A stretch of DNA of 7,104 nt from positions 34,575-41,678 of the forward strand of contig NYVC01000014.1 of the NCBI GenBank assembly GCA_002684375.1, in the 5' to 3' direction. The position numbers and the translations under genes were made by a program. Shown here piece after piece: positions 1 to 6,612 of the stretch. Positions within the stretch are counted from its first letter, which is position 1. Each line of letters starts with the position of its first letter. Source of the stretch: Marinovum sp. GTDB lineage: Bacteria > Pseudomonadota > Alphaproteobacteria > Rhodobacterales > Rhodobacteraceae. The notes beneath the pieces were generated by a model. It saw only the letters and a list, made by a program, of their open reading frames with translations. It did no database searches and was not told the DNA's origin.

Positions 1-914
1 AACCTGTGATTCCACCGATCGTCCCGCAGGACAATGCGGTGCATCAAATGCATTCCGCTTTGTATCGCAATCCAGATCAACTCGCCGATGGTGCGGTTAT
101 GGTTGTGGGTGCTGGATCTTCAGGTGCGCAAATCTCCGACGAGTTGAACAGGGCCGGACGCAAGGTGTTTTTATCGGTTGGTCCCCATGATCGGCCACCA
201 CGCCGCTATCGCGAACGTGATTTTGTTTGGTGGCTTGGCGTGTTGGGCCTATGGGATTTGGCAGCGCAAAAGCCGGGCACTGAGCATGTGACAATTTCTG
301 TTAGTGGCGCTTACGGGGGCCGTACAATGGATTTCCGGCGTCTCGCGAGTGAGGGCGTTACGCTTCTTGGCCGCACGGAAAGCTTTGACAGTGGTGTGCT
401 TGAATTCGCCAACGATGTGCGCACAAATATTGAGGCGGGAGATGCAAATTACGCCGAAATGCTGGACGCAGCCGATGCATACGCTGAAGCTATGGGCCTT
501 GCGTTGCCTTTGGATCCACAAGCGCGTGAGGTCTGGCCAGACCCTGCCAGCTTGACCAACCCCATCCGTAGTCTGGACCTTACCGCCGAAGGCATTTCGA
601 CGATTATTTGGGCGACGGGGTATAAACAAGACTTCGGCTGGCTTAAGGTGGATGCTTTCACCAAAACCGGCGCACCCATTCATCAACGTGGCGTGTCCAA
701 AGAACCGGGACTTTATTTTCTTGGTTTGCCGTGGCAGTCCCGACGCGGATCGACGTTTTTATGGGGTGTGTGGCATGACGCGAAATTCATAGCTGATCAA
801 ATAGCTATTCAGCGCGCTTACTCTGACTATAATGGTCAAGCTGCGGTTGTCTCCGAGACAATCGCCCAACCCAAAATTGAACGGACATCCCATGACACAT
901 ATCCGCCTTCGTAA
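1..914 (+). CDS. Flavin-containing monooxygenase-like FAD/NAD(P) oxidoreductase, 5'-truncated by window edge
   Basis: This is the C-terminal part of a COG2072-type flavoprotein monooxygenase. Such enzymes use NAD(P)H and O2 to hydroxylate N, S or C atoms or to make esters from ketones. The frame is open to the left edge (first full codon at 3), so the N-terminal FAD-binding Rossmann motif, roughly 100-130 residues, lies outside. Visible here are an FMO-like H-S-x-x-Y segment (nt 51-65), the second dinucleotide-binding motif GAGSSG (nt 108-125), the late 'ATGY' motif (nt 612-623), and a C-terminal GLYFLGLPW segment (nt 708-734) typical of this family. The last ~35 residues are a low-similarity tail. 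The GTG at 6 is not a plausible start because it falls inside the fold. The 3' end overlaps the RidA gene by 23 bp, which suggests co-transcription. The substrate is unknown. Within this cluster it could oxidise an amine-derived acid or heterocycle, but that is inference. Confidence 0.88.
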   Translation, partial: PVIPPIVPQDNAVHQMHSALYRNPDQLADGAVMVVGAGSSGAQISDELNRAGRKVFLSVGPHDRPPRRYRERDFVWWLGVLGLWDLAAQKPGTEHVTISVSGAYGGRTMDFRRLASEGVTLLGRTESFDSGVLEFANDVRTNIEAGDANYAEMLDAADAYAEAMGLALPLDPQAREVWPDPASLTNPIRSLDLTAEGISTIIWATGYKQDFGWLKVDAFTKTGAPIHQRGVSKEPGLYFLGLPWQSRRGSTFLWGVWHDAKFIADQIAIQRAYSDYNGQAAVVSETIAQPKIERTSHDTYPPS

Positions 915-1308
915 GTTCAACACGAGCGATACCTACCCGGAACAAAACCTCAATAATGATCTGTGTCAGGCCGTTGTAACGCATGGCGGCAAGACGGTCT
1001 GGCTGCGCGGTCAGTGCCCGCAAAACCTTGATGATTTTCATAATATTTCCAGCTCTGATCCAGTGGAGCAGACCCATAAGGTAATGCAAAACATCCGCCA
1101 ATTAATCGAAGAAGCAGGCGGCAGTATGGAACATCTCGTCAAGGTCGTGGTCTATATCACGGACGTCCGTCACCGTGAGGCGGTTTACCGGACCATGGGC
1201 GAATACATCAAAGGGGTGCATCCGGTGTCTACAGGCTTGGTTGTGCAAGCCTTGGCGCGGCCCGAATGGCTGGTTGAAATCGACGGTACGGCAGTGATCC
1301 CAGAATGA
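892..1308 (+). CDS. RidA/YjgF/YER057c/UK114 family protein (Arg105-lacking subgroup)
   Basis: A 138-aa protein of the size and pattern of the Rid family, which forms trimers with active sites at subunit interfaces. Archetypal RidA hydrolyses reactive enamine/imine intermediates in the cytosol. Family landmarks are the 'VWLRGQCPQN' strand (residues 36-45), the 'EEAGGSMEHLVKVVVYITD' helix-strand (73-91), and the C-terminal 'LVEIDGTAV' strand (127-135) with Glu129 matching E. coli Glu120. The catalytic Arg105 of E. coli RidA (P-A-R-S context) aligns with Ser113 here (P-V-S-T context), so classical enamine deaminase activity is doubtful and the protein probably belongs to one of the Rid4-7 type subgroups. 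The ATG at 892 gives the normal family N-terminus; an in-frame start at 832 would add 20 unrelated residues. It overlaps the upstream gene by 23 bp and the downstream gene by 4 bp (ATGA). Its likely role is clean-up or conversion of an intermediate of this amine pathway. Confidence 0.93.
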   Translation: MTHIRLRKFNTSDTYPEQNLNNDLCQAVVTHGGKTVWLRGQCPQNLDDFHNISSSDPVEQTHKVMQNIRQLIEEAGGSMEHLVKVVVYITDVRHREAVYRTMGEYIKGVHPVSTGLVVQALARPEWLVEIDGTAVIPE

Positions 1309-1979
1309 CGTTTTCATTGGTGGCCCGCTGCGCCGAAACGGGCATGTTTGGTCTTGCGATATCATCGTCATCGCCTGCGGTTGCAGCGCGCTGCGCCTAC
1401 GCGCGTGCGGGGGTCGGGGCGGTTGCGTCCCAGAACGTCACTGATCCATTGCTTGGCCCTCTTGCACTCGATTTTATGGAAAACGGGATGAGTGCTGTTG
1501 AGGCGATTGAGCATGTCTGCCAGCAAGGTAAATTCATCGAATACCGTCAGGTTTTGGTCGTCGACAAAGCGGGTAAGACAGCGATCTACTCGGGTCCCAA
1601 CTCGCTTGGAATCTGGACGCAAGCGCAGGGGCTAGATGTGGCATCTGGCGGCAATATGTTGGCAAACGATCGCGTACCACAAGCCATGGTGGACAGCTTT
1701 CTTGCCAGCTCTGGACATCTTGGAGATCGGTTGATTTCAGCCATGCGGGCAGGTTTAGCTGCTGGTGGTGAAGCGGGCCCACTACATTCTGCTGGTATAT
1801 TGTTGGTCGACAGTGTCGCATGGCCCGTAGCTGAATTGCGCTGTGACTGGACAGACAACTGCCCAATAGAAAATATTGCCACGGCTTGGGAGGTCTATAA
1901 ACCGCAACTGGCTGCTTATGTGCAACGTGCGATCGATCCAAGGGACGCGCCTTCTTACGGCGTTCCAGGCGACCAATAA
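1305..1979 (+). CDS. DUF1028 family protein, Ntn-hydrolase-like fold
   Basis: A 224-aa protein recognised as DUF1028 by its hallmark start 'MTFSLVARCAETG', the 'ARAGVGAVASQNVTDP' block (residues 33-48), 'LALDFMENGMSAVEA' (53-67), the 'RQVLVVDKAGKTAIYSG' strand pair (81-97), 'GGNMLA' (114-119), and a late 'AILLVDS...PVAELR' segment (163-179). Its function is not established. To my knowledge the family is placed in the N-terminal-nucleophile hydrolase superfamily, in which a Thr, Ser or Cys exposed after Met removal attacks an amide. Here residue 2 is Thr. The length matches the core domain alone, without the C-terminal peptidoglycan-binding extension some members carry. The ATG overlaps the RidA stop codon as ATGA, so translation is probably coupled. 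The context suggests hydrolysis of an amide or formyl/formimino-type intermediate, but this is inference only. Confidence 0.9.
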   Translation: MTFSLVARCAETGMFGLAISSSSPAVAARCAYARAGVGAVASQNVTDPLLGPLALDFMENGMSAVEAIEHVCQQGKFIEYRQVLVVDKAGKTAIYSGPNSLGIWTQAQGLDVASGGNMLANDRVPQAMVDSFLASSGHLGDRLISAMRAGLAAGGEAGPLHSAGILLVDSVAWPVAELRCDWTDNCPIENIATAWEVYKPQLAAYVQRAIDPRDAPSYGVPGDQ

Positions 1980-1980
1980 T

Positions 1981-1985
1981 GAGGG
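1981..1985 (+). promoter_or_regulatory. Shine-Dalgarno sequence for the aldehyde dehydrogenase gene
   Basis: The purine-rich GAGGG lies nine bases before the ATG at 1995 and directly after the DUF1028 stop codon. It supports 1995 as the start over the in-frame ATG at 2022, which has no comparable site. Confidence 0.6.
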
Positions 1986-1994
1986 AATATTAAG

Positions 1995-3491
1995 ATGCTG
2001 GAGCATACTAAAGCTGACTGGATGAAACGCGCTTCTGGTCTGACATTTCGCCATCAGGCATTTATTGGCGGCAAGTTCGTAGATTCGGCGTCTGGCGAGA
2101 CGTTTCAGTCTATCAATCCTGCAACAGACGCGGTTTTGGCCGATGTTGCCGCCTGCGACGTTGAGGATGTGAACCGCGCGGTGGCCGCGGGCCGCATAGC
2201 TTTTGAAGCAGGCATTTGGTCACGCACCGATCCAGCTCATCGTAAAGCGGTTTTGCTCAAGCTGTCTGATCTGATCCGTGCGAACCTTGAAGAGTTTGCG
2301 CTCCTCGATAGTCTCGATATGGGGAAACTGGTCACAGATGCCGCAACAATTGACGCACCCGGTTCGGCGCATTTCTTTCAGTGGTACGCTGAATCCATCG
2401 ATAAAATCTATGATGAGGTCGCGCCAACTGGACCCGGTGATTTAGCGATTGTCACTCGGGTCCCCTTGGGTGTGGTTGGGGCTGTTACGCCGTGGAATTT
2501 CCCGCTTGATATGGCGACTTGGAAAGCCGCAGCCGCCTTGGCTGCAGGCAATTCAGTTGTGTTGAAACCTGCAGAGCAGTCGCCTCTGTCTGCCCTGCGT
2601 TTAGCCGAGCTCGCTGTTGAGGCAGGCTTGCCGGACGGTGTATTCAACGTCGTTCCGGGATTTGGTCATACGGCGGGACAGGCGCTGGGCCTTCACATGG
2701 ATGTTGATAGCCTGGCCTTCACAGGCTCGACCGTGACCGGTAAAAAATTCATGGAATACTCGGGTCGATCAAACCTGAAACAAATCTGGCCAGAAACGGG
2801 GGGCAAAAGCCCCAACCTTGTGTTTGCAGACTGTGAAAACCTTGATGCGGCAGCGGACATGGCAGCGTTTGGAACCTTCTTTAATCAGGGAGAGGTCTGT
2901 TCTGCGAATTCGCGGCTCTATGTCGAACGATCCATTAAAGACGCGTTTGTTGAGAAGCTGACTGAGATTGCAAAGGCAATGCAACCTGGTGATCCGCTCG
3001 ATCCCGCATCCAAAATGGGCGCGATTGTTGATCGCAAGCAGACCGAAGGTGTGATGAAATATGTTGAGGCTGGCAAACAGACTGCGAGGCTTGTAGCGGG
3101 TGGTGAACAGATTAAAATCGACGGCAAAGGATGCTTCGTGCAACCGACAATTTTTGATGACGTCAGCCATGGCGATGCCCTTGCGCGCGACGAGATCTTT
3201 GGTCCGGTGCTATCTGTTATTCCATTCGATACAGAAGAAGCTGCTATTTGTATGGCCAACGATAGTGTCTATGGTCTTGCGGCTTCGGTCTGGACTGACA
3301 ATTTAAGCCGGGCATTGCGTGTGTCCGACAGGCTGATGGCGGGCACCGTATCGGTGAACACGGTTGATGCGTTAAGTGCGATGACCCCATTCGGAGGCAT
3401 GAAACAATCGGGTTTCGGTCGAGATCTGTCGCTTCATAGCTTTGATAAATACACAGCCCTAAAAACTACGTGGATCAAGTACGCGACTTAG
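1995..3491 (+). CDS. NAD(P)+-dependent aldehyde dehydrogenase, PuuC-like
   Basis: A full-length 498-aa class I/II-type aldehyde dehydrogenase that oxidises an aldehyde to the acid in the cytosol. The whole catalytic set is visible: PWNFP with oxyanion Asn168, cofactor-binding Lys191 in 'LKPAEQSPLSA', the nucleotide-binding loop FTGSTVTG (242-249), general base Glu267 in 'PETGGKSPN', nucleophile Cys302 in 'NQGEVCSANSR', and Glu400/Phe402 in 'DEIFGPV'. The C-terminal 'PFGGMKQSGFGRDLS' is typical. By eye its closest resemblance is E. coli PuuC (gamma-glutamyl-gamma-aminobutyraldehyde dehydrogenase): the N-terminal arrangement, 'WYAESIDKIYDEVAPT', 'GFGHTAGQALG' and 'HSFDKYTALKTTWI' all match that subgroup. 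PuuC-type enzymes often act on aldehydes from amine oxidation. The start is fixed by a GAGGG site. The gene sits 15 bp after DUF1028 and 14 bp before the LysR gene. Its likely substrate is the aldehyde made by the flavoprotein at 4541-6610. Confidence 0.96.
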   Translation: MLEHTKADWMKRASGLTFRHQAFIGGKFVDSASGETFQSINPATDAVLADVAACDVEDVNRAVAAGRIAFEAGIWSRTDPAHRKAVLLKLSDLIRANLEEFALLDSLDMGKLVTDAATIDAPGSAHFFQWYAESIDKIYDEVAPTGPGDLAIVTRVPLGVVGAVTPWNFPLDMATWKAAAALAAGNSVVLKPAEQSPLSALRLAELAVEAGLPDGVFNVVPGFGHTAGQALGLHMDVDSLAFTGSTVTGKKFMEYSGRSNLKQIWPETGGKSPNLVFADCENLDAAADMAAFGTFFNQGEVCSANSRLYVERSIKDAFVEKLTEIAKAMQPGDPLDPASKMGAIVDRKQTEGVMKYVEAGKQTARLVAGGEQIKIDGKGCFVQPTIFDDVSHGDALARDEIFGPVLSVIPFDTEEAAICMANDSVYGLAASVWTDNLSRALRVSDRLMAGTVSVNTVDALSAMTPFGGMKQSGFGRDLSLHSFDKYTALKTTWIKYAT

Positions 3492-3505
3492 CCCATACTG
3501 ATCCA

Positions 3506-4444
3506 ATGGCGTTACGATTCACCCTTCGGCAATTGGAATACTTTGTCACGGTTGGCGAGCAGGGTTCAATCGCGCGTGCAAGCACGCACTTGAATGTGTC
3601 ATCCCCGTCGATTTCCGCGGCGATATCCCAACTTGAAGATGAATTTGGTTTGCCGTTGTTTGTGCGAAAACATGCCCATGGTTTAAGCCTGACTCAGGCT
3701 GGCCGCCAATTTATGGTGCAGGCGCGCAAGGTCTTGGTTGAGGGGGACAGCCTCAATCGACTCGCGGGTGCAATCTCTGGAAATGTGCAAGGACCGTTGA
3801 GCGTTGGATGCCTGTTGACCTTTGCGCAGGTTCTGCTGCCAGCAATCCGGCGTGAGTTTCAGCACAGGTACGCGGACGTGCAAGTATCGCAAACCGAGTG
3901 CGACCAAGAAATACTGATCGAGAAATTGCGATGTGCAGAAATTGACGTTGCACTGACCTATGATCTTGAGGTGCCATCGGACCTTGAATTCATCGCTGCG
4001 CGATCCTTGCCCTTGTACGTCGTTGTCGCCGCCGATCATCCGCTTGCAAAACACACGTCCTTGACGGTTGAAACGCTGGTTGATTATCCCATGGTACTGC
4101 TCGACTTACCGATGAGCCGAACCTATTTTATGCAGGCGTTTGACCGTGCTGGTATGACACCCAATATCGCTGAACGCACCCGTGATATGGCCGTTATGCG
4201 ATCACTGGTGGCCAACGGATTTGGTTTTTCGGTAGCAAATATTCGCCCTCATTCAGATTTGTCGCCAGATGGTCGCGCGTTGTGCTTTATCCCTTTTGAA
4301 GGGGCGCCGCGTCCCCTGTGTTTAGGCTTTCTCATTCCCGTAGGTGCGCGCAGTGTTCTATCGGTCGATGCTTTTATCGATCATGCATCGCGAACCATAT
4401 CAAAGTGGAACTATCCCGGACTGCCACTTGCCGATGATAGTTAA
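3506..4444 (+). CDS. LysR-family transcriptional regulator
   Basis: A 312-aa protein of standard LysR length. The N-terminal winged helix-turn-helix covers residues ~3-62, with 'LRQLEYFVTVGEQGSIARAS', the recognition helix 'SSPSISAAISQLEDEFG', and the wing 'LPLFVRKHAHGLSLTQAG'. The periplasmic-binding-protein-like effector domain follows, from ~91 ('GPLSVGCLLTF') to ~295, with 'LRCAEIDVALTYD' and 'VANGFGFSVANIRP' as expected. The ATG at 3506 puts 'LRFTLRQLEYF' at the very N-terminus, as in most LysR proteins. A GTG at 3470 would add 12 residues by reading into the aldehyde dehydrogenase gene and is less likely. No strong Shine-Dalgarno site precedes the ATG, so translation may depend on readthrough from the gene 14 bp upstream. 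Unusually for a LysR gene it is not divergent from its neighbours, so it would be co-transcribed with four catabolic genes. A palindrome just downstream, before the amine dehydrogenase gene, is a candidate binding site. Confidence 0.94.
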   Translation: MALRFTLRQLEYFVTVGEQGSIARASTHLNVSSPSISAAISQLEDEFGLPLFVRKHAHGLSLTQAGRQFMVQARKVLVEGDSLNRLAGAISGNVQGPLSVGCLLTFAQVLLPAIRREFQHRYADVQVSQTECDQEILIEKLRCAEIDVALTYDLEVPSDLEFIAARSLPLYVVVAADHPLAKHTSLTVETLVDYPMVLLDLPMSRTYFMQAFDRAGMTPNIAERTRDMAVMRSLVANGFGFSVANIRPHSDLSPDGRALCFIPFEGAPRPLCLGFLIPVGARSVLSVDAFIDHASRTISKWNYPGLPLADDS

Positions 4445-4448
4445 TCCC

Positions 4449-4488
4449 AGCCTAAGCCATGCTTTTACAAGCATGACTTTAGCCTAAG
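4449..4488. promoter_or_regulatory. Inverted repeat with flanking direct repeats: possible operator upstream of the amine dehydrogenase gene
   Basis: In the 96-bp spacer, CATGCTT (4458-4464) and AAGCATG (4469-4475) form a perfect 7-bp inverted repeat around TTAC. The same 8-mer AGCCTAAG occurs at 4449-4456 and 4481-4488, start points 32 bp apart (about three helical turns), one copy on each side. LysR proteins bind dyad-symmetric sites ahead of target genes. The dyad does not exactly fit the T-N11-A rule. It could also act as a weak RNA hairpin ending the LysR transcript, but the stem is AT-rich and no U-tract follows. No confident -35/-10 pair could be assigned here. Confidence 0.4.
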
Positions 4489-4528
4489 TCAATTTTCTGT
4501 CACCACTATCCAAAAGCCCCATCCTTTC

Positions 4529-4533
4529 AGGAG
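4529..4533 (+). promoter_or_regulatory. Shine-Dalgarno sequence deciding the GTG start at 4541
   Basis: AGGAG lies seven bases before GTG 4541. There is no competing in-frame ATG near it. The resulting N-terminus 'MRDSRYDILFQPMQIGP' matches the beginning of trimethylamine dehydrogenase-family proteins, so the GTG start is well supported. Confidence 0.8.
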
Positions 4534-4540
4534 TAACCCT

Positions 4541-6610
4541 GTGCGCGATTCTCGGTATGACATCCTTTTCCAACCTATGCAGATCGGTCCAGTGACGGCC
4601 AAAAATCGGTTCTATCAAGTCCCTCATTGCAATGGGGGCGGTTACCGCGATCCATCTGCCGCCGCCGCCATGCGCGGGTCAAAGGCCGAAGGTGGTTGGG
4701 GTGTTATTTTCACGGAGCAATGTGAGATGCACCATACATCTGAAATTACGCCTTTCATTGAGCTGCGGCTGTGGGAGGACAAAGATATTCCGATGTTGCA
4801 CAAGATGTCCGACAAAATGAAGGAACATGGTGCCTTGGCTGGAATTCAATTGGCGTATTCTGGTGTAAACGGTCCGAATTTGTATTCTAAAGAAGTTCCA
4901 CTGGCCGTCTCCGCCCAGCCTATCCGCACATTCACTAATGATCCTGTTCAAGCGCGCGCTTTGGACAAAACCGATATCAAGGACTTGCGTCGTTGGTTCG
5001 TGAATGCGGCAAAACGCTCTAAAGAAGCCGGTTTTGATCTGATCTGCCTTTATGGGGCGCATGGTTTTGGTATTTTCCAACATTTCCTCAGCCGGGCCAC
5101 CAATCACCGTACAGATGAATATGGTGGCAGTCTGGAAAATCGCGCGCGGTTCGTAAATGAAGTGATCGCAGATATGCGCGATGCCGTTGGTGACACAATG
5201 GGCCTTACCTTGCGTTTGTCATTGGACGAAACGATTGGCAATTTGGGGTTTTCCAACGACGAAGTTCGTGAGTTTGTTGAAATGAACCGCAACCTGCCCG
5301 ATCTGTGGGATTTAGCCCAAGGCACCTGGGAAGATTGTTCTGGCCCGTCGCGGTTCAAAGAAGAAGCAGCGCAGCACGAATTGGTCAAAGGAATTCATGC
5401 GCTGACCGATAAGCCAATCGTTGGAGTCGGACGCTTCACCAGCCCAGACGTCATGGCGAAAATGATCAAATCTGGCACTTTGGATTTCATCGGGTGCGCA
5501 CGTCCGTCGATCGCTGACCCGTTCCTGCCAAAAAAGATTGAAGAAGGCCGTATCGAAGACATCCGCGAATGTATTGGCTGCAATATCTGTGTTACAGGCG
5601 ATATGACTATGTCGATAAGCCGTTGCACCCAGAACCCGACGTTTATGGAAGAATGGCGCAAGGGCTGGCATCCCGAGCGTATGAACACCAAAGGCGCTAG
5701 CTCCAATGTGCTCGTGATTGGTGCAGGCCCTGCTGGCCTTGAGGCGGCACGCGCCGTTGCAGAGCGTGGCTACGACGTGGCGTTGGCCGAAGCGGGTACG
5801 GTCTTGGGCGGTCGCGTGGCGCGCGAGCGTCATCTTCCCGGCCTCAGTGCGTGGGGTCGCGTAGCCGATTACCGAGAGTACCAATTAAGTCAAAAGCCAA
5901 ACGTCGAAAGTTATTTTGAAAGTGAACTCGACGCGGAAAGCATCCTCGAGTTTGGGTTTGAAAACGTCTGTATCGCGACAGGCGCAAAGTGGCGGCGCGA
6001 CGGCGTGTCCCGACAACACGTGGAACCGTTTCCGACGGATGCCGCGATGCCAATTTTCACGCCTGATGATTTGATGAACGGTGCCGTCCCGACGGGGCAT
6101 GTAGTGATTTACGATGACGACCACTATTATATGGGGGGCGTTTTGGCCGAATTGCTCATCCAAAAGGGATGTAGTGTTACCCTCGTCACGCCTGCGGCCT
6201 ACGTCAGCGAATGGACACTGAACACGTTAGAACAGCACGAAATCCATCGCCGACTGGCCACAATGGGGGTCACAATTGAACTTAATCGTGGGATAACCGC
6301 CATTGGTAAGGACTATGTTCAGACAAACTGCATGTTTACTGACATGACCCGGCCGCTCTGCTGTGGCGCTGTGTTGCTGGTGTCTTCACGTTTGGAGAAC
6401 AAAAGCGTGTTCGACGACTTAAAGCTGCGCGCGGCAGAATGGGCGGACGCGGGAATTAAGTCTGTAAAGTTGATTGGAGATGCAAATGCGCCAGGTCCGA
6501 TTGCCTGGGCCACCTATGCTGGTCACCGTTATGCCCGAGAATTAGACGAGCAAGATATCGGGGACGCTCTTCCATTCCGCCGCGAAATCACAGACCTTGC
6601 AGTGAATTAA
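4541..6610 (+). CDS. Histamine/trimethylamine dehydrogenase-family iron-sulfur flavoprotein (amine dehydrogenase)
   Basis: A 689-aa cytosolic enzyme expected to deaminate an amine oxidatively to an aldehyde. The N-terminal TIM barrel (~1-340) starts with 'NRFYQVPHC'; Cys30 matches the cysteine that forms 6-S-cysteinyl-FMN in trimethylamine dehydrogenase (TMADH). Tyr171 and His174 in 'YGAHGFG' match TMADH Tyr169/His172. Cys344, Cys347, Cys350 and Cys362 bind [4Fe-4S]. The C-terminal ADP-binding region has GAGPAG (394-399). The TMADH aromatic bowl Tyr60/Trp264/Trp355 is Gln60/Trp263/Asp354 here, the set described for histamine dehydrogenase. TMADH Tyr442, the ETF contact, corresponds to Arg440. 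Calculated size (~76 kDa) also fits histamine dehydrogenase better than the ~730-aa TMADH. The catalytic Asp267 position falls on Cys266, with Asp265 adjacent. The family assignment is firm; histamine itself is inference, and another aryl- or alkyl-ethylamine is possible. The gene has its own spacer and ribosome site, so it may be transcribed separately from the upstream operon. Confidence 0.9.
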   Translation: MRDSRYDILFQPMQIGPVTAKNRFYQVPHCNGGGYRDPSAAAAMRGSKAEGGWGVIFTEQCEMHHTSEITPFIELRLWEDKDIPMLHKMSDKMKEHGALAGIQLAYSGVNGPNLYSKEVPLAVSAQPIRTFTNDPVQARALDKTDIKDLRRWFVNAAKRSKEAGFDLICLYGAHGFGIFQHFLSRATNHRTDEYGGSLENRARFVNEVIADMRDAVGDTMGLTLRLSLDETIGNLGFSNDEVREFVEMNRNLPDLWDLAQGTWEDCSGPSRFKEEAAQHELVKGIHALTDKPIVGVGRFTSPDVMAKMIKSGTLDFIGCARPSIADPFLPKKIEEGRIEDIRECIGCNICVTGDMTMSISRCTQNPTFMEEWRKGWHPERMNTKGASSNVLVIGAGPAGLEAARAVAERGYDVALAEAGTVLGGRVARERHLPGLSAWGRVADYREYQLSQKPNVESYFESELDAESILEFGFENVCIATGAKWRRDGVSRQHVEPFPTDAAMPIFTPDDLMNGAVPTGHVVIYDDDHYYMGGVLAELLIQKGCSVTLVTPAAYVSEWTLNTLEQHEIHRRLATMGVTIELNRGITAIGKDYVQTNCMFTDMTRPLCCGAVLLVSSRLENKSVFDDLKLRAAEWADAGIKSVKLIGDANAPGPIAWATYAGHRYARELDEQDIGDALPFRREITDLAVN

Positions 6611-6612
6611 TG

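Noticed and set aside
6..8. GTG at 6 as the true start of the monooxygenase
   Set aside because: The frame is open to the edge, and the family needs about 100 more N-terminal residues with the FAD-binding motif; the gene is simply cut by the window.
249..686. A 145-codon open frame on the minus strand
   Set aside because: It is antisense to the monooxygenase gene, which has clear conserved motifs; the product shows no recognisable domain.
832..891. Upstream in-frame start for the RidA protein
   Set aside because: It would add 20 residues unlike any Rid N-terminus and lie deep inside the monooxygenase gene; ATG 892 gives the normal length.
3470..3505. GTG at 3470 as the LysR start
   Set aside because: It overlaps the aldehyde dehydrogenase coding end and adds 12 residues before the conserved LysR N-terminus; ATG 3506 fits the family.
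5312..5884. A 190-codon open frame on the minus strand
   Set aside because: It is entirely antisense to the well-supported iron-sulfur and ADP-binding parts of the amine dehydrogenase, and its translation is Arg/His/Cys-rich and resembles no family.
4541..6610. Naming the flavoprotein trimethylamine dehydrogenase or 2,4-dienoyl-CoA reductase
   Set aside because: Cys30 for covalent FMN argues against dienoyl-CoA reductase. Loss of two of the three aromatic-bowl residues and the shorter length argue against trimethylamine as substrate.
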